Shown here in pieces: positions 1 through 9,751 of a DNA stretch of 64,000 bases. Below the pieces are notes generated by a model. That model ran no database searches. It had not been told where the DNA came from and saw only the letters and a program-made list of their open reading frames with translations. This stretch comes from Acanthamoeba castellanii str. Neff (taxonomy: Eukaryota > Discosea > Longamoebia > Acanthamoebidae): NCBI RefSeq assembly GCF_000313135.1, contig NW_004457554.1, forward strand, positions 770,082 through 834,081, written 5' to 3'. Position 1 is the first letter of the stretch; the number at the start of each line of letters is the position of its first letter. The translations under genes were made by a program, and so were the position numbers.

Positions 1-854
1 CACTCACTCTTCCACTCGCTAACAAAATGGTACGGTGCAGGTGTACGACACGCGATCGTTGTCTCGGGTGATGTCCCTCCGCGGCCACCGCCAACTGCTG
101 GTCTGCGCGGCTGCCCGGTCATCCAAGGGCGGACGAATCGCCAGCGGGGACATGGATGGTACCGTCATGTACTGGGATCTCCGGTTCGTTACCAAAACAC
201 ACGCGCACGCACACGCACACGACACCGCACACAACACGACATGCAGCTGAAGACGCAACAGAACGCAGAAGAGTCTCGGATCGGCGGCCTACCAGGACAT
301 GCGGTCGCGCGTGCACTCGGTCGGGATCGACCCGCGGCGCGACGTGGTGGTGAGCAGCTCGGGGATGGGCCACCTGCTGCTGTGGGACATCGACGGCTAC
401 CGCGCGTCGCCGATCCCCACGCTCCAGGTCGGGCGGGTGGTCGACAAGGTGCGCACTACGGTGGGCAGCTTCCGCGCATTCCACACCAGCATGGACGCCA
501 TAGCGGCTGTCCAGTTCCGCGGCCTCGACCACTTTGTGACGGCCCAGGCTGGCGGGCGCGTGGGCGTGTGGAACACCAAGATGCTGCTCGACGGTATGTT
601 TTTATGGAATGCGGCGCCTCTGCTTGATGAGACCACAGGAAGCTTAGGCTGTGGTGTGTGTGTCGTGTCGTGTCATGTGTGTGTGTGTCGTGTGTGTATG
701 TTCAGGAACTGCCACGAATCGGGAGTACGTGTGTAGTCAAGAGCCGGCAGAGGCGTGGAACGAGGTCAAGTTCATGGTGTGCGACGACGAACGAGTCGTC
801 ACGGGCCTTACGTGCGGCATCGTGCGCGTCCTCTCCTACTACCCTTCGGCCTAA
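1..854 (+). CDS. WD40-repeat protein, 3' end only
   Basis: C-terminal part of a beta-propeller protein; the 5' part lies outside the window. The first exon seen opens after an acceptor near 38-40 and encodes a GH...WD repeat (RGHRQLL ... GTVMYWDLR). A CA-rich intron follows (about 188-295), then an exon with two more blades (MGHLLLWDI and GRVGVWNTK). A TG-rich intron follows (about 595-704), and the last exon ends LSYYPSA-stop at 852-854. The GH/WD spacing and the SGDxDGTVxxWD pattern are typical of WD40 repeats, which act as scaffolds. No domain outside the propeller is visible, so the specific complex cannot be named. The next gene is convergent. Confidence 0.75.
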
Positions 855-1074
855 GCCTGATGTTGTGCTGTACAGAATGCATTTATATGTCCTCCTTGGA
901 CGTCGGGTGTGTGTCAGGCGTGTGTACATGAGTGTATGTATATATGTATATCTCGCTAGATGCTCGATGACGGTGGGTGTGCTGCTCGCAATCTGGATTG
1001 TAAAGGGCGTTGAGACTCCAAACACGCAAGAATGTGTGCTGCTTGGCAAAGAGGAAGACCACAAGGTACCCTGA

Positions 1075-2286
1075 TCAAGCGTGCTCAAGTCCCTTGACGC
1101 CAGCCTTGATAGCGTGGAGGAGCTCCGCTTGCGTCCTCTTCAATTCCTCCCGGGCTTGCTGGTATGCCCTCTTCGATTCCTCTTGGGCTTGCTCGTACGC
1201 CCTCCTCAGTTTCTCCTGCGCAATCTCGTTCTCTCTCCTTAATTCCTCCTGCGCTCTCTTTGATTCCTCCTGGGCTTGCTCGTACGCCCTCCTCAGTTTC
1301 TCCTGCGCAATCTCGTTCTCTCTCCTTAACTCCTCCTGCGCTCTCTTCGATTCCTCCTGCATCCTCTTCGATTCCTCTTGGCCTCGCTCGTACACCCCCT
1401 TTGCATCTTCGAGGACGCGAATCGCGGATTCCAACACGCCTTCCAGTTGTGTCGCCTTAAGTTCTACGACCTCCGCTTCTGCCAGCACCTGCATAACCAG
1501 TAGATGTGAATAATCTTGTAACATCTTGAAGGCAGAGGTGACAGTGAATCATACCTTTCTTTGTTGCATCGACATCCTCCGTCACATCTGTGAGGAGGGC
1601 AAAGTCTTTGCGCTTGGCGCCTTTTGCTACATCTCGCGTAATGGTCCCAGAAATAGTGGACCAGCCAGCGGGTGAGAAAGCGATCGCGGCAGCCTCACCG
1701 AACGTCGAGTCCTTGTTCCAGGTGTAGAACGCCTCCACAGCAGTTGGGGAAAAAAAGGCGTTGTCCATCTGTGTTGATGTCGCTTCTCTGCTAATTGTGC
1801 ACAGCAGGGTTTCCCGCCACTTGAACTGAATGCCAAGAATGTGAGTGATCTGCACAAATTGAGCAGAACGCGTTAGCAATATCGCCCCTGGGCGGAAGTG
1901 TCTCCTGCAACTGTATGTGCCGCGATAGTTGTGTGTTGTTGTGTGTGTTGTGTGTGTGTGTTGTGTGTTGTGTGTGTTGTGTGTTGTGTGTGTGTTGTGT
2001 GTGTGTTGTGTGTTGTGTGTTGTGTGTGTGTTGTGTGTGTGTTGTGTGTGTTGTGTGTGGTGCAATCATGAAGAATCCTCAGCGCAAATTGATGCGGAGG
2101 ATCCACAGCAAACCGCTGTTCGAGCTGCCGAAGTAGTAGACCGGGGTGGAAGAGCTCCTTCACGTGCAGCATAATCACCACCTCATTGCCGGCCATGGCG
2201 ATGTTCGTGGTGCCGTTCCAGTACTGGTCAAACACTGCTTTCTCCTTAAAGATTGAAGTGGCCCTACCACTACACAAAAAAGTCAG
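1075..2286 (-). CDS. Coiled-coil protein of unknown function, 5' end uncertain
   Basis: I do not recognise the family. Three coding blocks are joined by eye. The first (about 2286-2065) has a hydrophobic beta-like segment around MAGNEVVIMLHVKELF. The second (about 1850-1545) includes ILGIQFKWRETLL and ends DATKK. The third (about 1480-1075) is a long heptad-rich coiled coil of QEESKR/QEELRR units ending GLEHA-stop. The first intron (about 2062-1912) is almost pure TG/TTG on the plus strand. The coiled coil holds two nearly perfect 29-residue copies, see the repeat entry. A possible upstream exon MSNRLRNKVCGLSF (about 2407-2360) would overlap the start of the divergent secreted-protein gene, so I left it out. 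The reading frame is clear but the start is not. Confidence 0.55.
1172..1345 (-). repeat. 87-bp coding tandem duplication in a coiled coil
   Basis: Two nearly identical 87-base units encode a 29-residue block, AYEQAQEESKRAQEELRREN followed by EIAQEKLRR, with few base differences. Twenty-nine is one more than four heptads, so the second copy is shifted one position in the heptad register, as in a stutter-type coiled coil. The low divergence suggests a recent duplication or copy-number flux. Confidence 0.8.
1915..2062. repeat. TG/TTG-rich microsatellite inside an intron
   Basis: About 150 bases of alternating TGTG and TTG tracts on the plus strand. It lies inside an intron of the minus-strand coiled-coil gene. 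The open frames through it are low-complexity artefacts. Confidence 0.85.
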
Positions 2287-2406
2287 TTGCTGTTCTCGCA
2301 AGTTGGCGGCCGTCGACAAGTTGAGTCAACTGTAATTGTAAAGAAAAAACGGAAATTACCTGTCGTGAACGACAAACCACAGACTTTGTTACGCAACCTG
2401 TTCGAC

Positions 2407-3891
2407 ATGAAAGTAGGTCCCTCTTCTCCTTCAAATTTTATATTAACTCCTATTGACGTCCCCCCCTCCCCTCCCTGAAGGTACTCGCTTTCGCTTTCGT
2501 TCTTTTCGCGTGTGGGTTGGTGGCCCTCCCGACGTCGATCGATGCCTTCTACGGCAGCTGCGACGTGCCGCAGACCTACTTCTTCAGCTCCCCCTTCCCC
2601 AATAACATGACCGCCATCTCCATCGTCCACTCGCTCGACTCCCTCAAGTCGGCCGGAGTGAACGTCTCCGTCATCGTAACCAACTCCCCGCAGCTCCTCG
2701 TCGTCATCAACGCCACCGCCGACCACGCCCTCAACGTTGATTTCAGCCCGCTCGACCCCACCTTCTCCACCATCCAAGTCGCCGTCGTACGTTTCTCTTT
2801 CTCATCTTTTTATTTTATTTTAGTTCTTTTTTTATTATTAAAAATTATTAGGCGACCAGATATTGTTTTATTTATTTATTAAATTGACAATTTATTAAAT
2901 TCTTTGCATTTTTACAGTCGGACCAGTTCGGAAGCGGAGCGTCGAAGCCGAGCCAGGCCTCGCTGGCGCTGACCCTGGCGGCCGCCGGTTTCGCCGCCGG
3001 CGCGGCGTCGGGCAAGCCCGGCATGAGCGTCGCCTCGATCGCTGCCGGTGCCGCCGTCGGCCTGGGTCTCTTTGGTACTTCCGCACGACACGCACTGCAC
3101 ACACACGCACCGCACACGTGTGCGCACGCGCGAGGCTGACGAGGCGGTGACCCTGGTGATGTGGCAGGTCCGCTGGCATCGGCAGAGTCCAAGTGCCCCG
3201 TCAGCTTCGTGCACGTGGCCGTCTACATCCCCGGCAGCGTGGTGAACTACACCATCAACGGCGGGAACCAGACCTGCAACCTCCCCTGGTTCTCCGTCTT
3301 TTCTGAGTACTGCGACGTCTGCAACTCCAACTTCACCATCCCCCAAGGAAGTACGTTGGCCCTCGTTCATGGCGTGTGCGTGTGCGTGTGCGTGTGCGTG
3401 TGCGTGTGCGTGTGCGTGTGCGTGTGCGTGTGCGTGTGCGTGTGCGTGTGCGTGTGCGTGTGCGTGTGCGTGTGCGTGTGCGTGTGGCATTGGCTGACTG
3501 GCAACTGTGCACAACACACAGTTGTCTACCCGTGCATCCCTGGCACTCTCAACTGCTGTCCGGGCGAGGTGTGTGTCCCGTACGTTGTCTACCACGGCGT
3601 CAACTCCACCAAGTGCTGCCCTCCCGTACGCAGCTCCACCTTCTTTTATTTTATCTCTTTTTTCGAAATGAAGCTAATTAATAATCCATGTTTTTCTTTT
3701 TTTATCATTTCTTTATTCTTCTTTATCATTTGGTGCAGACCGACACCGCGTGCACCGGCGCCAGCGCGCCAGCGAAGCGGCTCGACGCAGAGATCCAGAA
3801 CGTGCAGCAGCTGAACGCGTTCACCGCCGAGGTCGGGCTGGACCTGGCCTCGCTCCGAGCTGCCAAGAGGTCCGCCGAACAACAGCAGTGA
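2407..3891 (+). CDS. Secreted or surface Cys-rich glycoprotein, unknown family
   Basis: Six exons: 2407-2412, 2481-2786, 2918-3074, 3168-3350, 3522-3625 and 3739-3891. Phases agree and give 302 residues. The spliced start MKVLAFAFVLFACGLVALPT is a signal peptide, with likely cleavage after SIDA. Seven N-glycosylation sequons are visible (NMT, NVS, NAT, NYT, NQT, NFT, NST). Residues about 110-150 form an Ala/Gly-rich hydrophobic stretch that could be a membrane segment or a flexible linker. After it comes a Cys-rich part with CDVC, NCCPGEVC and KCCPP motifs, then a charged helical tail ending AEQQQ. Intron 4 is filled with a GTGTGC hexamer array. The first intron's acceptor is AAG rather than CAG, but the two-codon first exon restores a good signal peptide. 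I do not know the family; a cell-surface or cyst-wall role is only a guess. Confidence 0.75.
3374..3485. repeat. GTGTGC hexanucleotide array in an intron
   Basis: About 18-19 nearly perfect copies of GTGTGC inside intron 4 of the secreted-protein gene. Every base alternates purine and pyrimidine, the composition that favours left-handed Z-DNA under negative supercoiling. Confidence 0.9.
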
Positions 3892-4027
3892 GCAGGCCCG
3901 GTCTCGCCGGCGACGAGAATTTGATTTGATGTATTTTGTTTTGTGCTAGGCTGAATGTATTGTGTATGTGCCGAATATGTTCTTCAGATATTGAGTGTGT
4001 GAATGTATTGTGTTTTTTATATGTTCA

Positions 4028-4992
4028 TCAAGGGTTGTTGGTATCCCTGGCCACCCGGCGCAGGTTGGCCCGAGCGGCGGATGCATCGAACCCGCCGAGA
4101 CCAACGCCTCGTCCTCGTCCTCTCCCGCCTCCGCCTCCGCCCGCAGCCGCGGCGCTCTTCAGTTGCTTCCGCACGTCCGCCGGATCGAACCCCGCCGGCA
4201 TCATCCGCACCATCGCTCCACTCTCCTTCCTCTTTCCTCCTTCGCCTTCGCCCGTGCCTTGGTCATGGCCATCATCATCACCACCATTGTTCTGGTGGTG
4301 GTCATGGTCGTCTTCGTCGTCGTGTCGCGATGGAGTGGCTGCGGCGGCGGCGGCGTGGAGGAAGAGGGTGTCGCGCCCGACGTCGGGCACGCGGAGGTGG
4401 TGCTGGCGCGACGGGTTGCGCTTGAGCGGCCCGCGCGGCCGCGACTTGGTCGGGTGCTGCAACACGCTCGCCGACGAGGCCAGCGTCGACGGCACCGACA
4501 GCGAGGCCAACAACGTTGCTGCCTCTTCGCCCTTCTCCTTCTTGTGCTTCCTCTTCTTCTTTGTATCATGGTGTCGGTCTACAGCATCACCGTCACCATC
4601 ACCATCACCACCGTGGTCGTCTTGCTGGTGGTGTCGCTTGTGGTGGTTGACGCCATCATCAGGGCCGCGCGAGGAGTCGTTGGGAGGGGGAGAGGCCGAC
4701 AACGAGTCGTCGAGCAACGGAGGGGGACGCGAGGGGGTGGTACGACGAGACGATGGCAACGAGGACACAGGCGACGTAGAACCGCGTCGCTTGGCCGCCA
4801 CCCGCTGCCGTTCGTCAAGCAGCGGCTGCGCAATATAATAATAATAAAAATAAATTATTTCCTTTAATTGTGGATAAAACAAATAAAAATGGATAACTAA
4901 ACAATTAATTGAATAATTAATTCATTATAAAACTGAGGAGGCGTATGTACGGCAACTTCGTCACCCTCGCCGCCACAACATAGGTTGCCCAT
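4028..4992 (-). CDS. Lipid-anchored disordered protein, MGNLCC start
   Basis: Two exons, 4992-4951 and 4825-4028, phase 0, giving about 279 residues. The first exon begins MGNLCCGGEGDEVA: Gly2 with neighbouring cysteines, the classic pattern for N-myristoylation plus palmitoylation at membranes. Donor GTACAT and acceptor GCGCAG fit the other introns here. The rest looks disordered: Ser/Pro/Arg-rich, then His/Asp-rich (HHKRHHQQDDHGGDGDGDGD), a Lys-rich patch, an Ala run and a Gly/Arg run. Near the C-terminus two short similar elements occur, FDPADVRKQLKS and FDASAARANLRRV. The start PLLDERQ after a lipid anchor loosely recalls the LAMTOR1/p18 layout, but nothing further supports that. Function unknown. 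Confidence 0.6.
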
Positions 4993-5175
4993 CGCAAGCG
5001 CTCGTCTGTCTCGCTGGGCTCAGCTGAGTGTTTGGTGTTTGTGTTGCGTTGGTGACTGGTTTGGTGTGGAGGAGTTCGTCGGATTGGGCACACGAATCAC
5101 GTTGGTTTGTGAAATGAATTCTTTGCATTCCTGGTGGCTTGTCGCTGGAAGAGACACACACCACAAGGTCTCGGG

Positions 5176-7022
5176 CTACTGCTGCGTGCGGTGCAAGAAC
5201 GACTCCACGGCATGACAGAACTCATTCGGCTTCTCGAAGTGCACCCAGTGATCGGCGTCCTGTGTCGTGTGCGTGTGCGGTCGTGCGTGTGCGTGTGGCA
5301 CATAATAAGAAAAGTGAGAGTAGAGAAAGGAGGAAGTGTGTGGTGGTGGTGGTGGTGGTGGTGGGGCTGTTGGTACGGGGATCATCTCGATCTTGGCGTT
5401 GGGGAAGAAGGCGTGGATCTTTTCGTGGTATTCGGGTTTGATGAACTGGCTCTTGCCGCCGCCCACGAACAGGGTCGGCTTCTTGTACTGGAGCCCCTCT
5501 TGCGGCTCTGTGGCACACGCACACGCACACGCACCACCGCACATGCACCACCGCACACGCACACCAACTGTGAGCGTTCGGTAGCGAGCGAGAGGTAAAC
5601 GGTGGCGTCGGCGTACGGATGTCCCAGGATCGGATGGGGCCGATGAAGCGCTTGAGGGCGTCGAGGTTGAGTCGCCACCGCCAGCTCTTGTCGGCTTCGT
5701 GGACCAGGTTGGAGACCAGGAACGCACGCAGCAGAGGTTCCTGATGATGGTTCGTGTGGTGTGTGTGTGTCGTGTGTGTGTGTGTGTGTGTCGTGTGTGT
5801 CGTGTGTGTGTCGTGTGTGTGTCGTGTGTGTGTCGTGTGTGTCGTGTGTGTGTGTCGTGTGTGTGTGGTGTTTGAAGTTGAGTGCGATCTCAGACACGCA
5901 TTGTATGTATGACGTACGTGGATGGTGTGGGCCATGATCTTGTCTACGTCGCCTCGACTCTTGATGGCGGTGAGGTCGATGGACTGCATGATCTCGATGT
6001 AGTCCTGGACAGACGCAATTCACACGGGAAAGCACCGCCATCAGCGATCAAACCGCAAAGTCTTTCTTCTTCGTCTTCTCCGGCGCGGCGGTGTGGCGCC
6101 TACCTTGTATTTCTCGATGGATTGGTAGGAGGTGGGCGCAAAGTCGACGATGATCAGTCGGTCGATGAGGTCCGGGTACTTGAGCGCCATCCGCATGGCC
6201 ATGTTCCCGCCCTGTCGTGTGTGTGTGTGTTCCGCTGGTTTGGCAACGGTTGCACCAGACCAAGGCGAGCAACGCGTACCATACTGTGGCCCATGAGGGA
6301 GAAGGTGTTGATGCCATAGCGCTGAGTGAGGAGGTAGTGGAGGTCGCCAATCATGGCGTCGTAGGTGTGTTCCGGGTGGTGCGGGCTGCTTCCGTGATTG
6401 CGCAGATCAAGCAACAGCGAGTTCACATTGCACGCAGCTGTGGGTGGGACAACGCACGCACGCACGCAGCACGACGAAGGAAACGTAAGGCGAGTTGGTA
6501 AGTGGTAAAAGGCGAAGAGGGCAGGCACGTACGGGTTATCTTCTTGGCTACCGAGCGCCAGTTGATCCCAGCGCCAAACAACCCGTGCGCGATCGCCTGT
6601 CCACACACGACACGACACGACACACATGACACGACACGCACGACACGACACGCACGACACGCAGCAGTCAGAACAAACGGAAGTGCGGAACGTGGTTTGT
6701 GTGTGTGTGCTCGTACGAGTGGTGGACGGGAAAAGGCCTTGGGTGCGCGGGAGGTGACGGCGGTGTTGTGGAGGACCACGGTTCCCTCCGGTGGCGGGGC
6801 TTTGGCCGTGGTGTGGAGGTAGGGGTGCTCCTCGCTCACCGCAGAGCTATGCAAAGAAGTAATTTTAATCAATCGAACAAGTAAAAGATATTTACAAGAA
6901 AGATGAATCAGGCGCACCCACCTGAGCGTGCGACTCAAGATTCGTGCGTGCGATGCCAAGGGAGTGGCATTGAAGTTCACTACAGAAGAGCGGAGCAAGC
7001 GATTCCGCATTTGCCGCTGCAT
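5176..7022 (-). CDS. Alpha/beta hydrolase, ABHD11-like, probably mitochondrial
   Basis: Starts at an ATG with MQRQMRNRLLRSSVVNFNAT, Arg-rich and free of acidic residues, which fits a mitochondrial presequence. Spliced exons give the ABHD11 fold in order: LHNTAVTSRAPKAFSRPP, then AHGLFGAGINWRSVAK, LLLDLRNHGSSPHH, the nucleophile elbow MGHSMGGNMAMRMALKYPDL, IDRLIIVDFAPTSYQ, KKPTLFVGGGKSQFI and the catalytic-His segment DADHWVHFEKP, ending FLHRTQQ-stop. Ser in GHSMG, an Asp after strand 6-7 and His in DADHW would form the triad. In animals ABHD11 acts in the mitochondrial matrix and protects lipoylated 2-oxoglutarate dehydrogenase; that role here is inference. Introns are CA-rich on the sense strand, including a long one at about 5755-5925. 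The downstream neighbour lies only 73 bases away on the same strand. Confidence 0.85.
5756..5872. repeat. GTGTGTCG-type microsatellite in an intron
   Basis: Irregular GTGTGTGTCGTGTGTG array on the plus strand, within an intron of the ABHD11-like gene. A separate GGT run lies at 5340-5366 in another intron of the same gene. Confidence 0.8.
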
Positions 7023-7094
7023 GGTGAAAAATAAAAAATAGAAAATAGAAACCAAGTGCCTTTGATTTTAAATAAAATAAAATTCCAGCCCCGC

Positions 7095-9524
7095 TCAGAG
7101 CGAGGCGGCGGCGCGGTGGGCGCGTTGGGACTTGATCGTGGCGAGGGCGATATCGACGAACTGGTTGATCTCCTTCTCAATCTCGTCCCTCGCGTGCAGG
7201 CCCTCGATCAGGCGGGCCGGAATCTTGGAGGCTCCCGTGATGGCGCCCACCAACGCGCCGACCAGCGCACCCCTTGAACCACCACCGCACACGCACGCAC
7301 GCGCATAAACGCAGCACACACACACACCGCACACGCACTTTTTAGACCAGGATTATGCGAAGTTTGTGCGGGAGCGGGCACCTGTGACAGTTCTCGCCTC
7401 CGCAGTTGGTGTTGGCGAGCACGGTCTCTTCGAAGCAGCCCTCGAAGTCGTCAGGACTCTGGTCCAGGTACTTGTAGACCAGGTACACGAGCGACGGCAT
7501 ACCATCGGCGATATAGCACGCGATGCTGAACATGCTCCCCAGCACCACTGCACGCGCGTACCAGGTTAGTAGTGTGGAGTGTGTGTGTGTGGTAGTGTAT
7601 GCTGGCTCGGGCGTACCAGTGTCGCTCAGCTTGTGGGAGACGAGTTCGGCAAGGTCGACGCCCATTTCCTGGCCCGCCAGTTCCATCGCTCGCTTGGCGA
7701 CCCCTCTGTCGTCGTGGAGGAGCAGCGCGGAGAGGAGCGACGAGTAGAGCGTGCCGAATCGCACCAGTCGGTCCGAGCGGTGGGTGAGCATGACGTGCTT
7801 GCTCACCTACCAACGCAGATACCAATGGGTGGTCAGTCCAACGGCTTGTACCGCCCAGCGCGACGTGGGAGGAGAACCAGTTCGTTTGACGCGGACACAG
7901 GCTGGGCCAGTGCGGCGACCGTGACCAGAGGAACCGACACCAGGCCGGCCTACACCGTGTCAGAGTACGAGTTAGCGTTTGAAGTACGTGGTCTACCGAC
8001 GGCGGAGGAGGAGCGTACGCCGGAAGCGGTGTCATGATTCATTTCGCCAGCGCTGTCCTCCAGCTCCTTGCCGAGGACCTTGTGATTGTAGAAGAATTGC
8101 CTGAGGAAGGCATCGGCATACACGTCGTTGTGCGAACCTGGCAGGTGTTTGATGTACGCTTAGATAGACAAACACACACTACACGCGGACTCCACCACAG
8201 GCACAAGTACCAGGGGTGGTCATAAACTCGGCAAAGTCACGTAGGTATGCCGCAGCATTGTACCCGCGCTCCTTGATCACGCTCCGGCCCAGTACTGCGT
8301 TCATATGAAATGATTATAGATTTTTACACATCAGTATGCGTGTACGAGGTCAAGGCTTCGATTGATGGTACCTCGGGCAAGACGAAGATCGAGTGTGTTC
8401 TCGCCGGCCTTCATGCCAGCATGGTAGTGTGTGTAAGGTTGCTTCCACAAATGCGCGGTGTCGTGGTTGATCACCTTGCCAATGACCTATAAGGGGGAAA
8501 GTGAGGTGCTTAGCACCTGCGCCTGTGTGTGAGCGCGGGTGGGTGGGGTGCCACATACGTCTTTGGAGTGCGAGTTGTTCGTGTTCCAGTGTTTGTACAT
8601 GATGGTATTGTCCACGGTGTCGGGCGCCGGCCTGAAGTGTGAACCGTAGTCAGGTTGCAATCTCTTGGTTGGTTGCGAGGCGGTATAGAAATGCGTACAT
8701 GTAGTCTTTGACCCGCCCGTACGTTCGTTTCATGGCCGACACATCGTAGCTCCAGTGCACGGGCATGGAGAGGGCATCGCCGATGTACATGCCCCATAGG
8801 CACCCCTGCGTTGCGCACACCATACCACGTTACGCCGTGAACATTCGACATAAGCTTCCAGTGGGCGAGCACGCGCATGTGCGACACGCACCTTCATCTT
8901 GTCTTCGAGCCGCTCCAGCCCGATTTGGTCGCCACTGGCCCAGTACTCGGCCCACTTGCCCTGAAACTCTGCGAAGAGCGAGAAGGGTGAGGCAGAAAGG
9001 TCGTTGGCTGATTGAAGGCTGGATCGCGCACCTTCGTCCAACAGGCGAGACTCCTCGCGTTTGGTTTGGAGCGCGCGTACGATCTCCTCGCCGTCCTGGC
9101 TCTGTTTGTCTTTGAGCTGCAGCAGCTGGAACAGCGACTGCTTGGACTTTGCAAGGGCTGCCAGGGCTCTCGGCCCATCAGTCTCCTCCCACGTTACCTA
9201 CGCAACCGACAGCACCGCCGTGAGCGCTCCTTCATCGCGCGCGGTGTGTGCGGTGCGTGTGCGGGGGGGGGAGCTGGCGTACAGAAGACGCAACGGCTGA
9301 AGGGTAGGCGAGGTCGAGGCCGGACAGGAACGCGCTGAGGTCGTCTGCAGACCACAACTGGAGGAGTGGAGACCTCGGGAGCTTGTTCCTCCACTGACGC
9401 ATGATGTTGTTGATTCTCATGGCTGCACAAGACTTAGCCCATAAAGGTCATGAGAAAGAAGCTTGAGACGCGTACCTTCTTCTTCAGTTTCTCCTTCTTG
9501 TTGATAGCCGGGCGTGTTTCCCAT
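7095..9524 (-). CDS. ADP-ribosylglycohydrolase-fold protein with divergent metal site
   Basis: About ten exons. The first (9524-9476) starts MGNTPGYQQEGETEEE and joins the second (9422-9283) in phase as AMRINNIMRQWRNKLP; that exon holds a short helical LQLWSADDLSAFLSGLDL block. Next come VTWEETDGPRALAALAKSKQ and a charged helix, then the ADP-ribosylglycohydrolase core: GCLWGMYIGDALSMPVHW, PDTVDNTIMYKHWN, KVINHDTAHLWK, SHNDVYADAFLRQFFYNHK, MFSIACYIADGMPSLVYLVY, ETVLANTNCGGENCHRGALV, GALVGAITGASKIPARLIEG and a C-terminal helix ending HRAAASL-stop. The family (PF03747) removes ADP-ribose from proteins with two Mg ions. Here the usual DDT reads DNT and the usual GGDTDT reads GGENCH, so activity is doubtful. 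The MGN start may be myristoylated. Middle exon joins are approximate. Confidence 0.8.
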
Positions 9525-9751
9525 CGATTTTGCTCCTCTGCAAATGTGATGATGAGCAGTACCTACGCTTGACAACGATAACGAGCAATACGTACTGCTC
9601 CAACGAACCGCCTTCTCTTAGCCGTCCTTTCACTCGTCAGTATCGCCATCGTTCGTCCCCTGTGCGTCACCATTATGCAGCATTCGTTCATCTCTTTTGT
9701 GGCATTTATTTTGATAATAAAAAATAAAAATAACAAAAGTAACCAACAGCC

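Noticed and set aside
2360..2407. Minus-strand start MSNRLRNKVCGLSF as first exon of the coiled-coil gene
   Set aside because: It would share its first base with the plus-strand secreted-protein start, and its phase does not join the next exon.
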